Origin: Brevibacillus sp.
GTDB lineage: Bacteria > Bacillota > Bacilli > Brevibacillales > Brevibacillaceae
Length of the DNA: 64,000 nt
Direction of reading: 5' to 3'
Assembly (NCBI GenBank): GCA_017656235.1
Contig: JACDOF010000012.1
Location: 39,362-103,361, forward strand
Shown here: in pieces, positions 52,221 to 61,386 of the stretch
Layout of the letters: each line of letters starts with the position of its first letter
How positions within the stretch are numbered: the stretch's first letter is position 1
The notes under the pieces: generated by a model
What the model was told of the DNA's origin: nothing
What the model saw: the letters and a program-made list of their open reading frames with translations, nothing else
Database searches by the model: none
Program-made: the position numbers and the translations under genes

Positions 52221-55200
52221 ATGACACAAAGAAAAATCAACCGTTTGCTGGTCGCCAACCGCGGCGAAATCGCCATCCGGATCTTTCGGGCGGCCACTGA
52301 ACTGGGCATTCGCACCGTAGCGATTTACTCGGAACAGGACAACGTCTCCATCCACCGCTTCAAAGCGGACGAATCGTATCTGGTGGGGGCAGGCAAGGGA
52401 CCGATTGAAGCGTATCTGGACATTGAAAGCATCATCGAGATCGCCAAACGCAATGACATCGACGCGATTCATCCCGGTTACGGTTTTCTGGCGGAAAACG
52501 CAGATTTTGCGCGCCGCTGTCAGGAAGAGGGCATTATCTTTATCGGACCGTCTCCAGAGCTGATCGAGAAGTTCGGGGACAAGGTTCAGGCCCGCAATAT
52601 GGCGGTCAAGGCAGGTATCCCGGTTATTCCCGGCACACCCGAACCGATTGAGACGCTGCAGGAAGCGATGCTGTTTACCAAGGAGCACGGCTACCCGGTG
52701 ATCATCAAGGGCGTATCGGGCGGCGGCGGACGCGGCATGCGGATCGTGCGGAATCAGGCTGAACTGCAGGATGCCCTGGAGCGGGCCCGCTCGGAAGCGC
52801 GATCTTCCTTCGGGAACGCAGCCGTTTACCTGGAACGCTATCTCGAACATCCCAAGCATATCGAAGTGCAAATCCTGGGGGATCAGAGCGGCAATATTGT
52901 CCACCTCTACGAGCGGGACTGCTCGATCCAGCGCCGCCATCAGAAAGTGGTGGAAGTGGCGCCAAGCCTCTCGCTGTCTGACGAGCTGAGGGAAGCGATA
53001 TGCCAGGCCGCGCTGAAGCTGATGAAAGAAGCCGGATACACCAACGCCGGGACTGTAGAGTTTTTGCTCACACCCGACCAGAAGTTTTACTTCATTGAAG
53101 TAAATCCGCGGATTCAGGTAGAGCACACGATAACCGAGCTGATTACCGGGATCGACATCGTGCAGGCGCAAATCCGCATCGCTGAAGGATATTCCCTTTC
53201 CGATCCGGAGATCGGCATTCGCTCGCAGCAGGAGATCAGGATGAACGGCTACGCGATCCAGTGCCGCGTCACGACCGAAGACCCGGAAAACGGCTTCGTC
53301 CCCGATGCCGGTCGGCTGCTGGCCTGGCGTTCCGGCGGCGGTTTTGGGGTACGGCTTGACGGAGGCAACGGTTACCCCGGTGCCATCATCACACCCTACT
53401 ACGACTCTTTGCTGGTCAAGATTTCCACCTATGCGGACACGTTTGAGCAGGCGGCCCGCAAAATGCTGAGAACGCTGCGCGAATTCCGCATCCGCGGTGT
53501 CAAAACCAACCTGCCGTTTTTGGAGAACGTCGTCACTCATCCCGACTTTCTCAGCGGACAGTACGACACCTCGTTTATCGACAGCAAACCGGAGCTGTTC
53601 ATCTTCCCCGGCAGACAGGACCGCGGAACCAAACTGCTCAACTATATCGGCAACACGATTGTCAACGGCTATCCCGATCTGCCAAAGGGGGAGAAAAAAC
53701 CGCGCATCGGCTATCCGCGGATTCCCAAAACCCCATATTCCCAACCCTATCCGGACGGCACCAAACAAATCCTGGAGCGGGAAGGGGCAGACGGTCTGGT
53801 CAAGTGGATTCAGGCGCAGAAGAAAGTGCTCGTCACCGACACCACTTTCCGCGACGCCCATCAGTCCCTGTTTGCAACGCGGGTTCGCACGTACGACATG
53901 GTGGCGATTGCCGAAGCGACCGGCAAACTGGCCCACGGCCTCTTTTCACTGGAGATGTGGGGAGGCGCCACCTTTGACACCGCCATGCGCTTCCTCAAGG
54001 AGTCGCCGTGGGACAGGCTGCAGCTCTTGAGGGAAAAAATCCCCAACGTGTTGTTCCAGATGCTTTTGCGGGGAGCCAACGCCGTCGGCTATACCAACTA
54101 CCCGGACAATGTCATTCAGGCCTTCGTGAAAGCGTCGGCCGAAAACGGCATCGATGTATTCCGCATCTTTGACAGCCTGAACTGGCTTCCCAACATGCAG
54201 GTGGCAATTGATGCCGTACGCGAGTCGGGCAAAGTGGCCGAGGCGGCCATTTGTTATACAGGCGATATCCTCGACCCAAGCAAAACCAAATACACACTGA
54301 AATACTACGTGGACCTGGCCAAGGAACTGGAAAAGGCGGGCGCGCACATCCTGGCGATCAAGGACATGGCCGGTTTGCTCAAGCCCTATGCCGCCTACGA
54401 ACTGATCCGCGCGCTGAAACAGGAGATCGGCATCCCGATCCACCTGCACACCCACGATACGTCAGGAAACGGCGGCGCGATGCTGTTAAAGGCCATCGAA
54501 GCCGGCGTAGACATCGTCGACGCCTGCGTCAGCTCCCTGTCCGGGCTCACATCACAGCCCAGCATCAACGCGCTGATCGCCTCTCTGGAGCGGACGGAGC
54601 GTGATACCGGCCTTGATCTGAATGCGTTTAACCGACTGGCCGAATACTGGGAAGACATCCGACCACTCTACCAGGGATTCGAGAGCGGCATGAAGGCAAG
54701 CAACGCCGAAGTGTACATCCACGAGATGCCGGGCGGCCAGTACTCCAACCTGGAACAACAGGCCAAAGCGGTTGGATTAGGGGGGCGTTGGGAGGAAATC
54801 AAGGCGATGTACGCGACCGTAAACCGGCTGTTTGGCGACATCGTCAAGGTGACGCCATCCTCCAAGGTAGTGGGCGACATGGCCTTGTTCATGGTACAGA
54901 ACAATCTGACTGAAGAAAACCTGTACGAAAAAGGGGAACGTCTCGACTTCCCGGATTCGGTGGTTCAGTTTTTCCAGGGCTACCTCGGTCAACCGCCGGG
55001 CGGGTTCCCCAAGCGGCTGCAGGAGCTGGTGCTGAAAGGGCGCGAGTCGTTCACAGCGCGACCGGGCGAACTGCTGGCCCCTGTCGACTTTGACCAGGTC
55101 AAGCAGGAACTGATGGAGAAAATCGGGCGCGAACCAAGCGAGCTGGATGTACTCTCCTACATCATGTACCCATCGGTCTTCCTGCAGTATGACCAAAGCC

Positions 55201-55667
55201 TGAAGGAATTCGGCGACTTGTCGTATTTGGACACGCCCACCTTTTTCTACGGACTGCGGCCGGGCGAAGAGACGTCGGTCAGCATCGAACGCGGCAAAAC
55301 CCTGATCATCAAACTGGTCGCCGTGGGTGATCTGCAGCCGGACGGCCACCGCATCGTCTACTTTGAACTGAACGGACAGCCCCGTGAGATCAAGGTGCGC
55401 GATCACGCAGCGCAAATCTCGGAGCAGCAGCGGGTCAAGGCGGACGCCAAAAATCCCCATCACGTCGGCGCCTCCATGCCAGGAAAGGTATTGAAAGTAC
55501 TGGTGGAAGAAGGAGACAAGGTGAGAAAAGGGGAGCATCTTTTGGTAAGTGAAGCAATGAAGATGGAGACAACGCTGCAGGCGCCAGCCGATGCTGCCGT
55601 CAAAACGATTTACGTCAAGGCGGGCGATACGGTTGAAGCGGGCGACCTATTGATCGAGCTGGAATAA
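52221..55667 (+). CDS. pyc: Pyruvate carboxylase
   Basis: 1148 aa, ATG at 52221 behind AGGAGGTAGGGGG; full length for the family. The order is biotin carboxylase (residues 5-460, ATP-grasp with KGVSGGGGRGMRIV and EVNPRIQVEHTITE), carboxyltransferase (about 535-830, TDTTFRDAHQSLFATRVRT and LKDMAGLL-type metal motif), PC tetramerisation region, and biotin carboxyl carrier at the C-terminus with the biotin lysine near 1114 in SEAMKMETTL. It makes oxaloacetate from pyruvate and bicarbonate with ATP. It stands alone with its own promoter region and terminators. Confidence 0.97.
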   Translation: MTQRKINRLLVANRGEIAIRIFRAATELGIRTVAIYSEQDNVSIHRFKADESYLVGAGKGPIEAYLDIESIIEIAKRNDIDAIHPGYGFLAENADFARRCQEEGIIFIGPSPELIEKFGDKVQARNMAVKAGIPVIPGTPEPIETLQEAMLFTKEHGYPVIIKGVSGGGGRGMRIVRNQAELQDALERARSEARSSFGNAAVYLERYLEHPKHIEVQILGDQSGNIVHLYERDCSIQRRHQKVVEVAPSLSLSDELREAICQAALKLMKEAGYTNAGTVEFLLTPDQKFYFIEVNPRIQVEHTITELITGIDIVQAQIRIAEGYSLSDPEIGIRSQQEIRMNGYAIQCRVTTEDPENGFVPDAGRLLAWRSGGGFGVRLDGGNGYPGAIITPYYDSLLVKISTYADTFEQAARKMLRTLREFRIRGVKTNLPFLENVVTHPDFLSGQYDTSFIDSKPELFIFPGRQDRGTKLLNYIGNTIVNGYPDLPKGEKKPRIGYPRIPKTPYSQPYPDGTKQILEREGADGLVKWIQAQKKVLVTDTTFRDAHQSLFATRVRTYDMVAIAEATGKLAHGLFSLEMWGGATFDTAMRFLKESPWDRLQLLREKIPNVLFQMLLRGANAVGYTNYPDNVIQAFVKASAENGIDVFRIFDSLNWLPNMQVAIDAVRESGKVAEAAICYTGDILDPSKTKYTLKYYVDLAKELEKAGAHILAIKDMAGLLKPYAAYELIRALKQEIGIPIHLHTHDTSGNGGAMLLKAIEAGVDIVDACVSSLSGLTSQPSINALIASLERTERDTGLDLNAFNRLAEYWEDIRPLYQGFESGMKASNAEVYIHEMPGGQYSNLEQQAKAVGLGGRWEEIKAMYATVNRLFGDIVKVTPSSKVVGDMALFMVQNNLTEENLYEKGERLDFPDSVVQFFQGYLGQPPGGFPKRLQELVLKGRESFTARPGELLAPVDFDQVKQELMEKIGREPSELDVLSYIMYPSVFLQYDQSLKEFGDLSYLDTPTFFYGLRPGEETSVSIERGKTLIIKLVAVGDLQPDGHRIVYFELNGQPREIKVRDHAAQISEQQRVKADAKNPHHVGASMPGKVLKVLVEEGDKVRKGEHLLVSEAMKMETTLQAPADAAVKTIYVKAGDTVEAGDLLIELE

Positions 55668-55678
55668 CTTCAAAAAAA

Positions 55679-55750
55679 CTCTCCCGACTCGCGCTTGCCA
55701 GGAGCGACTTCGGGAGAGCTGCTGTAAGGCGGCATCCTGTGCGGATGCCG
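55679..55750 (+). terminator. Two hairpins after pyc
   Basis: CTCTCCCGA pairs with TCGGGAGAG (55679-55718), then GGCATCC with GGATGCC (55731-55749) followed by GTTCCTTATTT. Confidence 0.65.
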
Positions 55751-55772
55751 TTCCTTATTTCCAATGTTGGGG

Positions 55773-56231
55773 TTACCCTCGTTGAATGACGAAATCATCC
55801 TCGTCGGCATGTGTCACGATGGTCGTTGTCGACTTTGCCTGCTGCTGGTTATTTGCTCCAAACATTCCTTGAATCTTTTCGATAAACTGGGGAACGGTGT
55901 CAAGAATCCGATCGTACAAGTGGGTCTCGTTTTCAAGCGGGATGGAGCGTATCCCCTGTTTGCCGACAACCAGAAACGCAACCGGTGTGATCGAGACACC
56001 ACCGCCGCTGCCTCCTCCAAACGGGTGGCTGACCTGGGAGGGGTGATAATCGTGGGCGTATTCAAACTCGCTGCCCCCGGCCGCAAAGCCAAATCCCACT
56101 TTGGATACCGGCAGGATCACACTGCCGTCCGGCGTTTCAATGGGATCACCGATGATTGTATTTACATCCACCATTTGTTTCAAATTTTCCATCGTCGTCT
56201 TCATCATGCCCTGGATGGGGTGGTCTGCCAT
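55773..56231 (-). CDS. gerW: Spore germination protein GerW (YtfJ family)
   Basis: 152 aa, ATG at 56231 with GAGGACGTGAG upstream, inside the end of the preceding gene. The YtfJ/GerW core is complete: MMKTTMENLKQMVDVNTIIG, then PVSKVGFGFAAGGSEF, a Gly-rich GGGSGGGVSITPVAFLVV and the charged C-terminus. In Bacillus it is made in the forespore and needed for normal response to germinants. It overlaps the ytfI-like gene, as in B. subtilis. Confidence 0.95.
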   Translation of the reverse strand: MADHPIQGMMKTTMENLKQMVDVNTIIGDPIETPDGSVILPVSKVGFGFAAGGSEFEYAHDYHPSQVSHPFGGGSGGGVSITPVAFLVVGKQGIRSIPLENETHLYDRILDTVPQFIEKIQGMFGANNQQQAKSTTTIVTHADEDDFVIQRG

Positions 56232-56869
56232 TTTCGCTCACGTCCTCTTCTCCTCGTTTTCAGCAAGATGCGGACCCCTGCTACCATAGCGTATCCCAAC
56301 CGAAACCGGAGTATACAACGAAACTGGGTCTGGATCACTTCCCCATTCCAAACCGGCTGCACGCTGAGACGGGGCACCGTCCTGAGCGTTATGTAGTGGG
56401 AGATACTGGTCACGAGGGCACTCTTGATTCCCCAGACCAATCCGGTCAACGCACCGGTGGATGCAGCCTCGCCAAACCCCAACCGGGTATGCCATTCGAT
56501 TTGTTCACAGCGGATCTTGCGCATCATCCACTTCATGGTTTCGCGCAGGTCGAGCACACGCCGTTGAAACTGCTTATACTTCTTTAACATGGTTTTTACG
56601 TCGGGGTATGTAATTTTTTTCTGACTATCCTTTTGTTTTTGCCCCATCTCCCGCTTTACATCGGCAAACACCGCCGAACCCGCCCGACCTGTCAGCAGCT
56701 TCATCACTGGAAGTTCATAGGAAAAGCGAACCAGACGAAACCAGGCGCTCACCTGAATGTTTACGTAATCGTTGTCGCTTACCCGCCGATACGCCAATTC
56801 GATTCGCAGTGGCGTCAGAACAATCAGCATGAACAGAAGCAAGCCGCCCAACAATAACCAGCCATACAA
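56204..56869 (-). CDS. ytfI: YtfI-type DUF2953 membrane protein
   Basis: 221 aa from a TTG at 56869 with GGCGGGG upstream. An N-terminal membrane span (WLLLGGLLLFMLIVLTPLRIE) is followed by a beta-rich DUF2953 domain (FRLVRFSYELPVMKLL, then GFGEAASTGALTGLVWGIKS and RCILRFRLGYAMVAGVRIL). It precedes and overlaps gerW, matching the ytfI-ytfJ order of Bacillus, so sporulation expression is likely. Confidence 0.88.
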   Translation of the reverse strand: MYGWLLLGGLLLFMLIVLTPLRIELAYRRVSDNDYVNIQVSAWFRLVRFSYELPVMKLLTGRAGSAVFADVKREMGQKQKDSQKKITYPDVKTMLKKYKQFQRRVLDLRETMKWMMRKIRCEQIEWHTRLGFGEAASTGALTGLVWGIKSALVTSISHYITLRTVPRLSVQPVWNGEVIQTQFRCILRFRLGYAMVAGVRILLKTRRRGRERKWQTTPSRA

Positions 56870-56941
56870 AAGAATCCCCGCCTTTCCCTTTTAGTATGAG
56901 GAAAAAGACAGGGAAATATCCCCTTGCAAGGGGGACGTATG

Positions 56942-57931
56942 TTAGTCCAGCACGTACACTTTTACCTTCTCCTTGATGCCATGTTGGAGCGCCTGTTGGT
57001 AGGTAGGCAGGTATAAATCAATCCGGTTTCCCTTGATCGCACCGCCGATGTCAGCGGCGACGCCATATCCGTAACCCTCAATGTACAAATGACTCCCCAG
57101 AGCTATCACATTGGGGTCAACAGCCACGATCCCTGGCCGAAGCGGCCAACCGATGAACGATTTCACGCTGCTGTTCGGGTAATTGTAAGCAGTGGTTTCT
57201 ACTTCCAATGTACGGGTGTAACGAAACGAAGCAGCCGATGCAGATTCGTTCCATTCTTTGGACAAGTCAGGCTGGTACAAGAAATCGAAAGCGTAGACCG
57301 CTGCTGCTGCTCGGGTAACCGGTTTGGTCGGTTCCAGTGTGCCATCCGAAGACGGCTTGGTAATCCCATTTTGCAGAGCGTATACCATCGGCCTCTTGCT
57401 CCAGTCTGACACCTGATCCCGATCGGGGTAGGCCAGCAGCGTCTGCATTGTCGTCGACCAGAGGAGTTGGTTGATCCGGCCGCCATCTCCCCTTGCGCGA
57501 AGCAGCATGGTGATCAACTCCTGCTTGTTCACATGCTCATCGGGATGCAGATACAGGCCGTCTCCTTTGGTTTGACCGTGGATGATTCCCAGTCGATAGG
57601 CCGTTTCCGCATAGGGGTAAAACCAGTGATCAGGTGGTACGTCAGCAAAATGCACCTGCTTTTTCCTTTCCGGGTGAATTCCCTTTGACCTCAAAAACAG
57701 CGTCACCAGCTCAGCGCGTGTAATCAGCTTGTCCGGGTATAGCCGTCCGGAGCCGCCCCCTATGATCACTCCGTCCTTTAGCAGCGAAAGAATTTTTTCT
57801 TCAGCCCAGTGCCCAGCAAGTTCCTGGGATACGTGGGTATGCGGGGATGCTTCAACAGACTCCGCACCAACATCCGGCACCCTGCACATCAGCAGGATGG
57901 CAATGGCGGCGAGTATCCTCTTTTTTCGCAT
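56942..57931 (-). CDS. SLH-domain protein with C-terminal 3D (YabE/MltA-type) domain
   Basis: 329 aa from the ATG at 57931, six bases after GGAGG. A signal peptide (RILAAIAILLMCRVPDVGA) precedes three S-layer homology repeats (residues about 40-215: GHWAEEKILSLLKDGVIIGG, HFADVPPDHWFYPYAETAY and a third before TRAAAAVYAFDFLY). The C-terminus is a 3D domain with its three Asp in AVDPNVIALG, AADIGGAIKG and RIDLY. SLH repeats anchor to pyruvylated wall polymer, and 3D domains resemble lytic transglycosylase-type barrels. It probably acts in spore or cell-wall remodelling. Confidence 0.92.
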   Translation of the reverse strand: MRKKRILAAIAILLMCRVPDVGAESVEASPHTHVSQELAGHWAEEKILSLLKDGVIIGGGSGRLYPDKLITRAELVTLFLRSKGIHPERKKQVHFADVPPDHWFYPYAETAYRLGIIHGQTKGDGLYLHPDEHVNKQELITMLLRARGDGGRINQLLWSTTMQTLLAYPDRDQVSDWSKRPMVYALQNGITKPSSDGTLEPTKPVTRAAAAVYAFDFLYQPDLSKEWNESASAASFRYTRTLEVETTAYNYPNSSVKSFIGWPLRPGIVAVDPNVIALGSHLYIEGYGYGVAADIGGAIKGNRIDLYLPTYQQALQHGIKEKVKVYVLD

Positions 57932-58063
57932 CTTCAACCTCCAAAACCAGAATCTTGTGTTTCGCCCTTGGGAGCAGTTTCCGTCCCGGCGGCAAACCTA
58001 TGTGTTACTCTACATGGGAGGACACTCCAATTCAACCGACAATACCTGCCAATAACATGGAAA

Positions 58064-58083
58064 AAGGGCCCTGTTCGGGCCCT
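58064..58083 (-). terminator. Intrinsic terminator after the SASP gene
   Basis: On the minus strand AGGGCCC, a GAACA loop, GGGCCCT and then TTTT. Confidence 0.85.
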
Positions 58084-58164
58084 GTATCGGCATCCAGTTA
58101 TCCAGTTTGACTTGCGCCGTATCCGGGCAAGTATCCTTCCGAGGGTCCATTCCAAGGTCGGAGG

Positions 58165-58368
58165 TTACGCACGACCAGCCAGTTGCTGTTCAGCGAAGCT
58201 TACCAGCCGCTTGGTAATTTCTCCCCCTACCGACCCATTTTGACGAGAAGTGGTATCGGGACCAAGTTGAACACCGAACTCTTGCGCGATCTCGTACTTC
58301 AATTGATCCAGCGCCTGATTGGCTTGAGGTACGAGCAAGCGGTTGCTAGAAGTGTTGTTCGCTGCCAT
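58165..58368 (-). CDS. Alpha/beta-type small acid-soluble spore protein
   Basis: 67 aa from the ATG at 58368 behind GAGGAGGTGAG. The two family signatures are present: [13 protein letters not shown], which contains the GPR protease site (E-I-A), and [19 protein letters not shown]. These proteins coat spore DNA, protect it from UV and heat, and are degraded at germination. A sigma-G-type promoter lies upstream. Confidence 0.97.
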   Translation of the reverse strand: MAANNTSSNRLLVPQANQALDQLKYEIAQEFGVQLGPDTTSRQNGSVGGEITKRLVSFAEQQLAGRA

Positions 58369-58397
58369 GTTTCTCACCTCCTCGTTTGTTGTACAAT

Positions 58398-58426
58398 TAA
58401 TATGTGTACCCGCAGAAAATCCATTC
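58398..58426 (-). promoter_or_regulatory. Sigma-G-type promoter of the SASP gene
   Basis: On the minus strand GAATG (58426-58422), a 17-base spacer and CATATTA (58404-58398) match the forespore consensus GNATR - CATNNTA. The start codon is 30 bases downstream. Confidence 0.75.
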
Positions 58427-58480
58427 ATCGTGGACACTAGCAATGATTTCATACCATGCCGCTCTTTGCATGGATTTTCG

Positions 58481-59620
58481 TCACGAGCTTTTCATAGAGG
58501 AGAGTATTACCTCTGCCGCCCGGTAGACAGCATCAGGACGGGCGAGGCGGGCCGCAAGCGCGGCTGCCTCTGTCCAGCTACTCACCTCTGTCTGCCAGCG
58601 CGCGATAGTGGCGGCAACCTCTTCAGGCGAATCGGCTTGAGTAGCCGCGCCATAAGATTGAAGAAACCTGCTGTTGCGTCGTTCCTGTCCCGGCAGCGGT
58701 CTGTAGAGAATCAAGGGAATACCCATCGCCAGCACCTCCGCACAGGTCAGACCGCCCGGTTTGGTTACGACGGCATCGGCTGCCCCCATCCACGCCCACA
58801 TCTCCTGCACATAACCTGTGACGTGCAGGACGTGGTCGACAGTTTGCTCGCGGTAACGGTCTAACAGGGAGACCTGCTGTTTCCGGTTGCGCCCACTGAT
58901 GACCGCGACCTGCAGCGGCTGAGGCAGCTGAAACAGCCTCTTCACCACCGGCAAGTAGTCGTTATGGCCATCTCCCCCGCTGGTCAGCAAGACGGTAAAC
59001 AAGTCAGGTGAAAGACCCAACGCTTCCCGCCACTCCCGTTTGGTTCGCCCATTGTGCCTGGCAAACTCCGGCCTTACGGGTATGCCGGCCGGATGGACTC
59101 GTGACGGTTCAATGGCAAATTGACGCGTAAGCTGTTCGCCGATTTGCTCATGGGAAACGATGTAGTAGTCGATTCCCCGATTGATCCAAAAGCTGTTTAC
59201 CTGGTAGTCAGTCTGGACAATTCCCAATTGAAACGGCCGTGATGCCCGGCGCTTGGCCCATTCCAGTGCGGGCAGGCAGTAGGCATGCGTGGCGACAACC
59301 GCATCCGGTCTCTCTTTCTCGATCACTTTCTTCAACAGCCTGTCCCCCAAAAAAACAGCAAGAGGCGGCTCCACCAGCCGCTTCCACAGTTTTTCCCGCT
59401 CGTAGATGTGCTGCCAGACACCCGGCATACGCTGTAGTGAGAGGCGGTAAGCACTGTCTGACAAGTGCCGCAGGGCGGGACTGACCGCAGACAGTCCATA
59501 AACGATTCTCACATTGCTCGCCGGGCTTCGCTCACGCAGGGCCTGGGCAATGGCCAGCGCCGCCACGTTGTGTCCGCTGCCCGCCCACTCTTCCGTCCAG
59601 ATCATAATGGATTTACTCAT
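58481..59620 (-). CDS. MGDG-synthase-type glycosyltransferase (UgtP/YkoN-like)
   Basis: 379 aa from the ATG at 59620 with GGAAAGTGG upstream. An N-terminal MGDG_synth domain ([20 protein letters not shown], then [17 protein letters not shown] and GIPVRPEF) and a C-terminal GT-B nucleotide-sugar site ([20 protein letters not shown]). Such enzymes glycosylate diacylglycerol or related lipids at the membrane. The gene overlaps the YkoP-like gene by eight bases; YkoP and YkoN homologues are neighbours in B. subtilis too. Confidence 0.9.
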   Translation of the reverse strand: MSKSIMIWTEEWAGSGHNVAALAIAQALRERSPASNVRIVYGLSAVSPALRHLSDSAYRLSLQRMPGVWQHIYEREKLWKRLVEPPLAVFLGDRLLKKVIEKERPDAVVATHAYCLPALEWAKRRASRPFQLGIVQTDYQVNSFWINRGIDYYIVSHEQIGEQLTRQFAIEPSRVHPAGIPVRPEFARHNGRTKREWREALGLSPDLFTVLLTSGGDGHNDYLPVVKRLFQLPQPLQVAVISGRNRKQQVSLLDRYREQTVDHVLHVTGYVQEMWAWMGAADAVVTKPGGLTCAEVLAMGIPLILYRPLPGQERRNSRFLQSYGAATQADSPEEVAATIARWQTEVSSWTEAAALAARLARPDAVYRAAEVILSSMKSS

Positions 59621-60194
59621 GATTACCACTTTCCACTGCCTGGGGCAAGTAACGTCTGAACAGTTCATCCTTGGACATATACACCCGCTTCAAGACAAGT
59701 TCCGGCTGATTGCGAACACGTTTGAACCCATCAGGATGAATCAGGGAGAGCATCAGCTTGAGGTACCAGCTCTTGTAGCGGAAAAACAGCGTCATCGGCA
59801 CTTCTGACACGCTGAACCCCAACTGCTCCGCTCCTTTGGCCAGCATGGTGGTTCCCACGATTCCCTTGATCTGCTCCGCTTGCGGAAGGGAAGCCACGTA
59901 GGCAGCCAATTGTGGGAGTGAAATGAGAATGTACTGGCGAAGCAGCAGCCCCATGCGGGTATCGCTGGTGATCCCCTGAAACCTGGTAGCCAGGTAGTAA
60001 TTGTGGATATGCAGCTTGATGATCCGGTCGCCGGGGCGAATTAGCTGGCCATCTGCCGTCGTCAGTACTTCTCCCCTGTAACGCAGCTGAACGATGCGAA
60101 AAATGTTTTTCCCCTTATCCACGTACTGCAATCTCGTGCAGCGCTGGTATATAGCATCCCATACACCCCAGAGGGATAAGATACCGGCATTCAT
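59613..60194 (-). CDS. YkoP-like protein
   Basis: 193 aa, ATG at 60194 behind AGGTGA. It resembles the YkoP family: LRYRGEVLTTADGQLIRPGD, then IIKLHIHNYYLATRFQGITS and GIVGTTMLAKGAEQLGFSV. No clear catalytic motif or membrane span. It is cotranscribed with the glycosyltransferase and likely serves the same lipid pathway. Confidence 0.75.
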   Translation of the reverse strand: MNAGILSLWGVWDAIYQRCTRLQYVDKGKNIFRIVQLRYRGEVLTTADGQLIRPGDRIIKLHIHNYYLATRFQGITSDTRMGLLLRQYILISLPQLAAYVASLPQAEQIKGIVGTTMLAKGAEQLGFSVSEVPMTLFFRYKSWYLKLMLSLIHPDGFKRVRNQPELVLKRVYMSKDELFRRYLPQAVESGNHE

Positions 60195-60253
60195 CCATTC
60201 ACCTGTTCCTTTCCCTTTTTACTCGTTAGTATTGCCAGCCAGACGAAAAAAAA

Positions 60254-60290
60254 ACGCAAAGGAACGCTTCGATCAGCGTTCCCTCTGCGT
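60254..60290 (-). terminator. Intrinsic terminator of the second TerC gene
   Basis: On the minus strand ACGCA and GGAACGCT pair with AGCGTTCC and TGCGT, followed by a run of eight T. Confidence 0.85.
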
Positions 60291-60338
60291 GAAGACAAAG
60301 TGTCATGCATACGAGTGGATCCAAAGCGGGTTCTGACA

Positions 60339-60538
60339 GGAGAGCAGCCATTTTCCGAATGAACGACTTTGCCAACCTGCCAAGCGGAGCAAGACCGAAG
60401 CGGAGGAATACGGGCGCAACCTGGACAAACGGCGCAGCAGCGCTGCTTATGCGTCCGCCCGCTTCGGGAGAGCGACGCGGACAGTCCGGCTCCATTGGGG
60501 GTTGGCAGCGGAGTGAAGAGGAAAATGGCTGCTTCTCC
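60339..60538 (-). repeat. Long imperfect palindrome in the 3' region of the second TerC gene
   Basis: This fills most of the 344-base gap between the TerC stop and the YkoP-like gene. The outer arms GGAGAGCAGCCATTTTCC (60339-60356) and GGAAAATGGCTGCTTCTCC (60520-60538) pair with one bulge. Inside, GCCAACC pairs with GGTTGGC, CCGAAGCGG with CCGCTTCGG-like sequence, and AGCAGCGCTGCT forms the tip. The right arm starts immediately at the TerC stop codon. The design resembles the 15.6-kb element, with limited sequence similarity. No gene is apparent. Confidence 0.6.
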
Positions 60539-61186
60539 CTATTCAGACACCCTGGCCGCAATCAGAATAAACAGGATGGAAGTCAGGGGAATCCACATCT
60601 GATCATGCGGAATTCGCCCCAAATAAACAGCAAGCGCCGGGTCTTCGATACACATCCTGAACGCGGTATGGACCAGTACAAACGCCCCGACGTACAAGAG
60701 GAAAGGGTACCTGTCAATCAATCGGGCCACCAGGGTACTTCCCCACATCAGCAGCGGAATGCTAAGTCCGAGCCCGAATATGACCAGCGAAACGTCGCCA
60801 TGGGCAGCCCCGGCGACGGCAAGGACATTGTCCAGACTCATAACGAAATCAGCCAGCACAACCGTTTTCACTGCTTGCCCCATCGTTTTGCTGTACCTGA
60901 CCCCCGTAAGATCCCCCTCGTGTTCCCGCACCAACTTGACGGCAATGACAAGCAGCAAAAGACCGCCTACCGCCTTGATCCACGGTATGTTCAGCATCCA
61001 GGCAGCCATCCCGGTCAATCCGATCCGAAGCAGCACCGCCCCCAGCGCGCCGTAGATCACGGCTCTCCGCCGCTGTTCAGGCGGCAGACCTCGACACGCC
61101 ATCCCGATCACGACGGAGTTGTCACTGCTCAACACCAGATCAATCAAGATGATTTGAAAAAAAGACAGCCAATACGCTCCGTCCAT
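60539..61186 (-). CDS. TerC/YjbE-family integral membrane protein
   Basis: 215 aa, ATG at 61186 behind GAGGGGGCAGGG. Seven hydrophobic segments with the two acidic family motifs IDLVLSSDNSVVIGMA and LADFVMSLDNVLAVAGAA. It is a paralogue of the partial gene at 1-339 (both have LPPEQ..A loops), but its leader shows no yybP-ykoY aptamer. The family is linked to Mn2+ handling and metalation of exported proteins. Confidence 0.93.
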   Translation of the reverse strand: MDGAYWLSFFQIILIDLVLSSDNSVVIGMACRGLPPEQRRRAVIYGALGAVLLRIGLTGMAAWMLNIPWIKAVGGLLLLVIAVKLVREHEGDLTGVRYSKTMGQAVKTVVLADFVMSLDNVLAVAGAAHGDVSLVIFGLGLSIPLLMWGSTLVARLIDRYPFLLYVGAFVLVHTAFRMCIEDPALAVYLGRIPHDQMWIPLTSILFILIAARVSE

Positions 61187-61337
61187 CCCTGCCCCCTCAC
61201 GGTATCCGGCCGATTCCCCCTTGTTTCTCCCTATCTACCATATGAGGGAAACGAGGAAGGGATGACAAGCGTTCACGGAATGGCAAAAATTGTCGATATA
61301 TGAAAAACGATTTTTGGGAAAATAAGCGGAAAGATTC

Positions 61338-61366
61338 TTGCATTTCTTAACATCCTTCAATACGAT
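61338..61366 (+). promoter_or_regulatory. Sigma-A promoter of the histidine kinase gene
   Basis: TTGCAT (61338-61343), a 17-base spacer and TACGAT (61361-61366). The start of transcription near 61373 rules out the GTG at 61375 and supports the ATG at 61387. Confidence 0.6.
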
Positions 61367-61386
61367 GAAGTGGGGTGAGGAAGAAA

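Noticed and set aside
52167..53936. A 589-codon open frame antisense to pyc
   Set aside because: It mirrors the codon structure of the highly biased pyc gene, has no ribosome site and no family resemblance; pyc on the plus strand is unmistakable.
61291..61297. A Spo0A box (TGTCGAT) before the histidine kinase
   Set aside because: One 7-mer with one mismatch is expected by chance; no second site nearby.
60305..61303. A 332-codon plus-strand frame over the second TerC gene
   Set aside because: Antisense to a recognised membrane protein and running through a long palindrome and TerC leader; no ribosome site.
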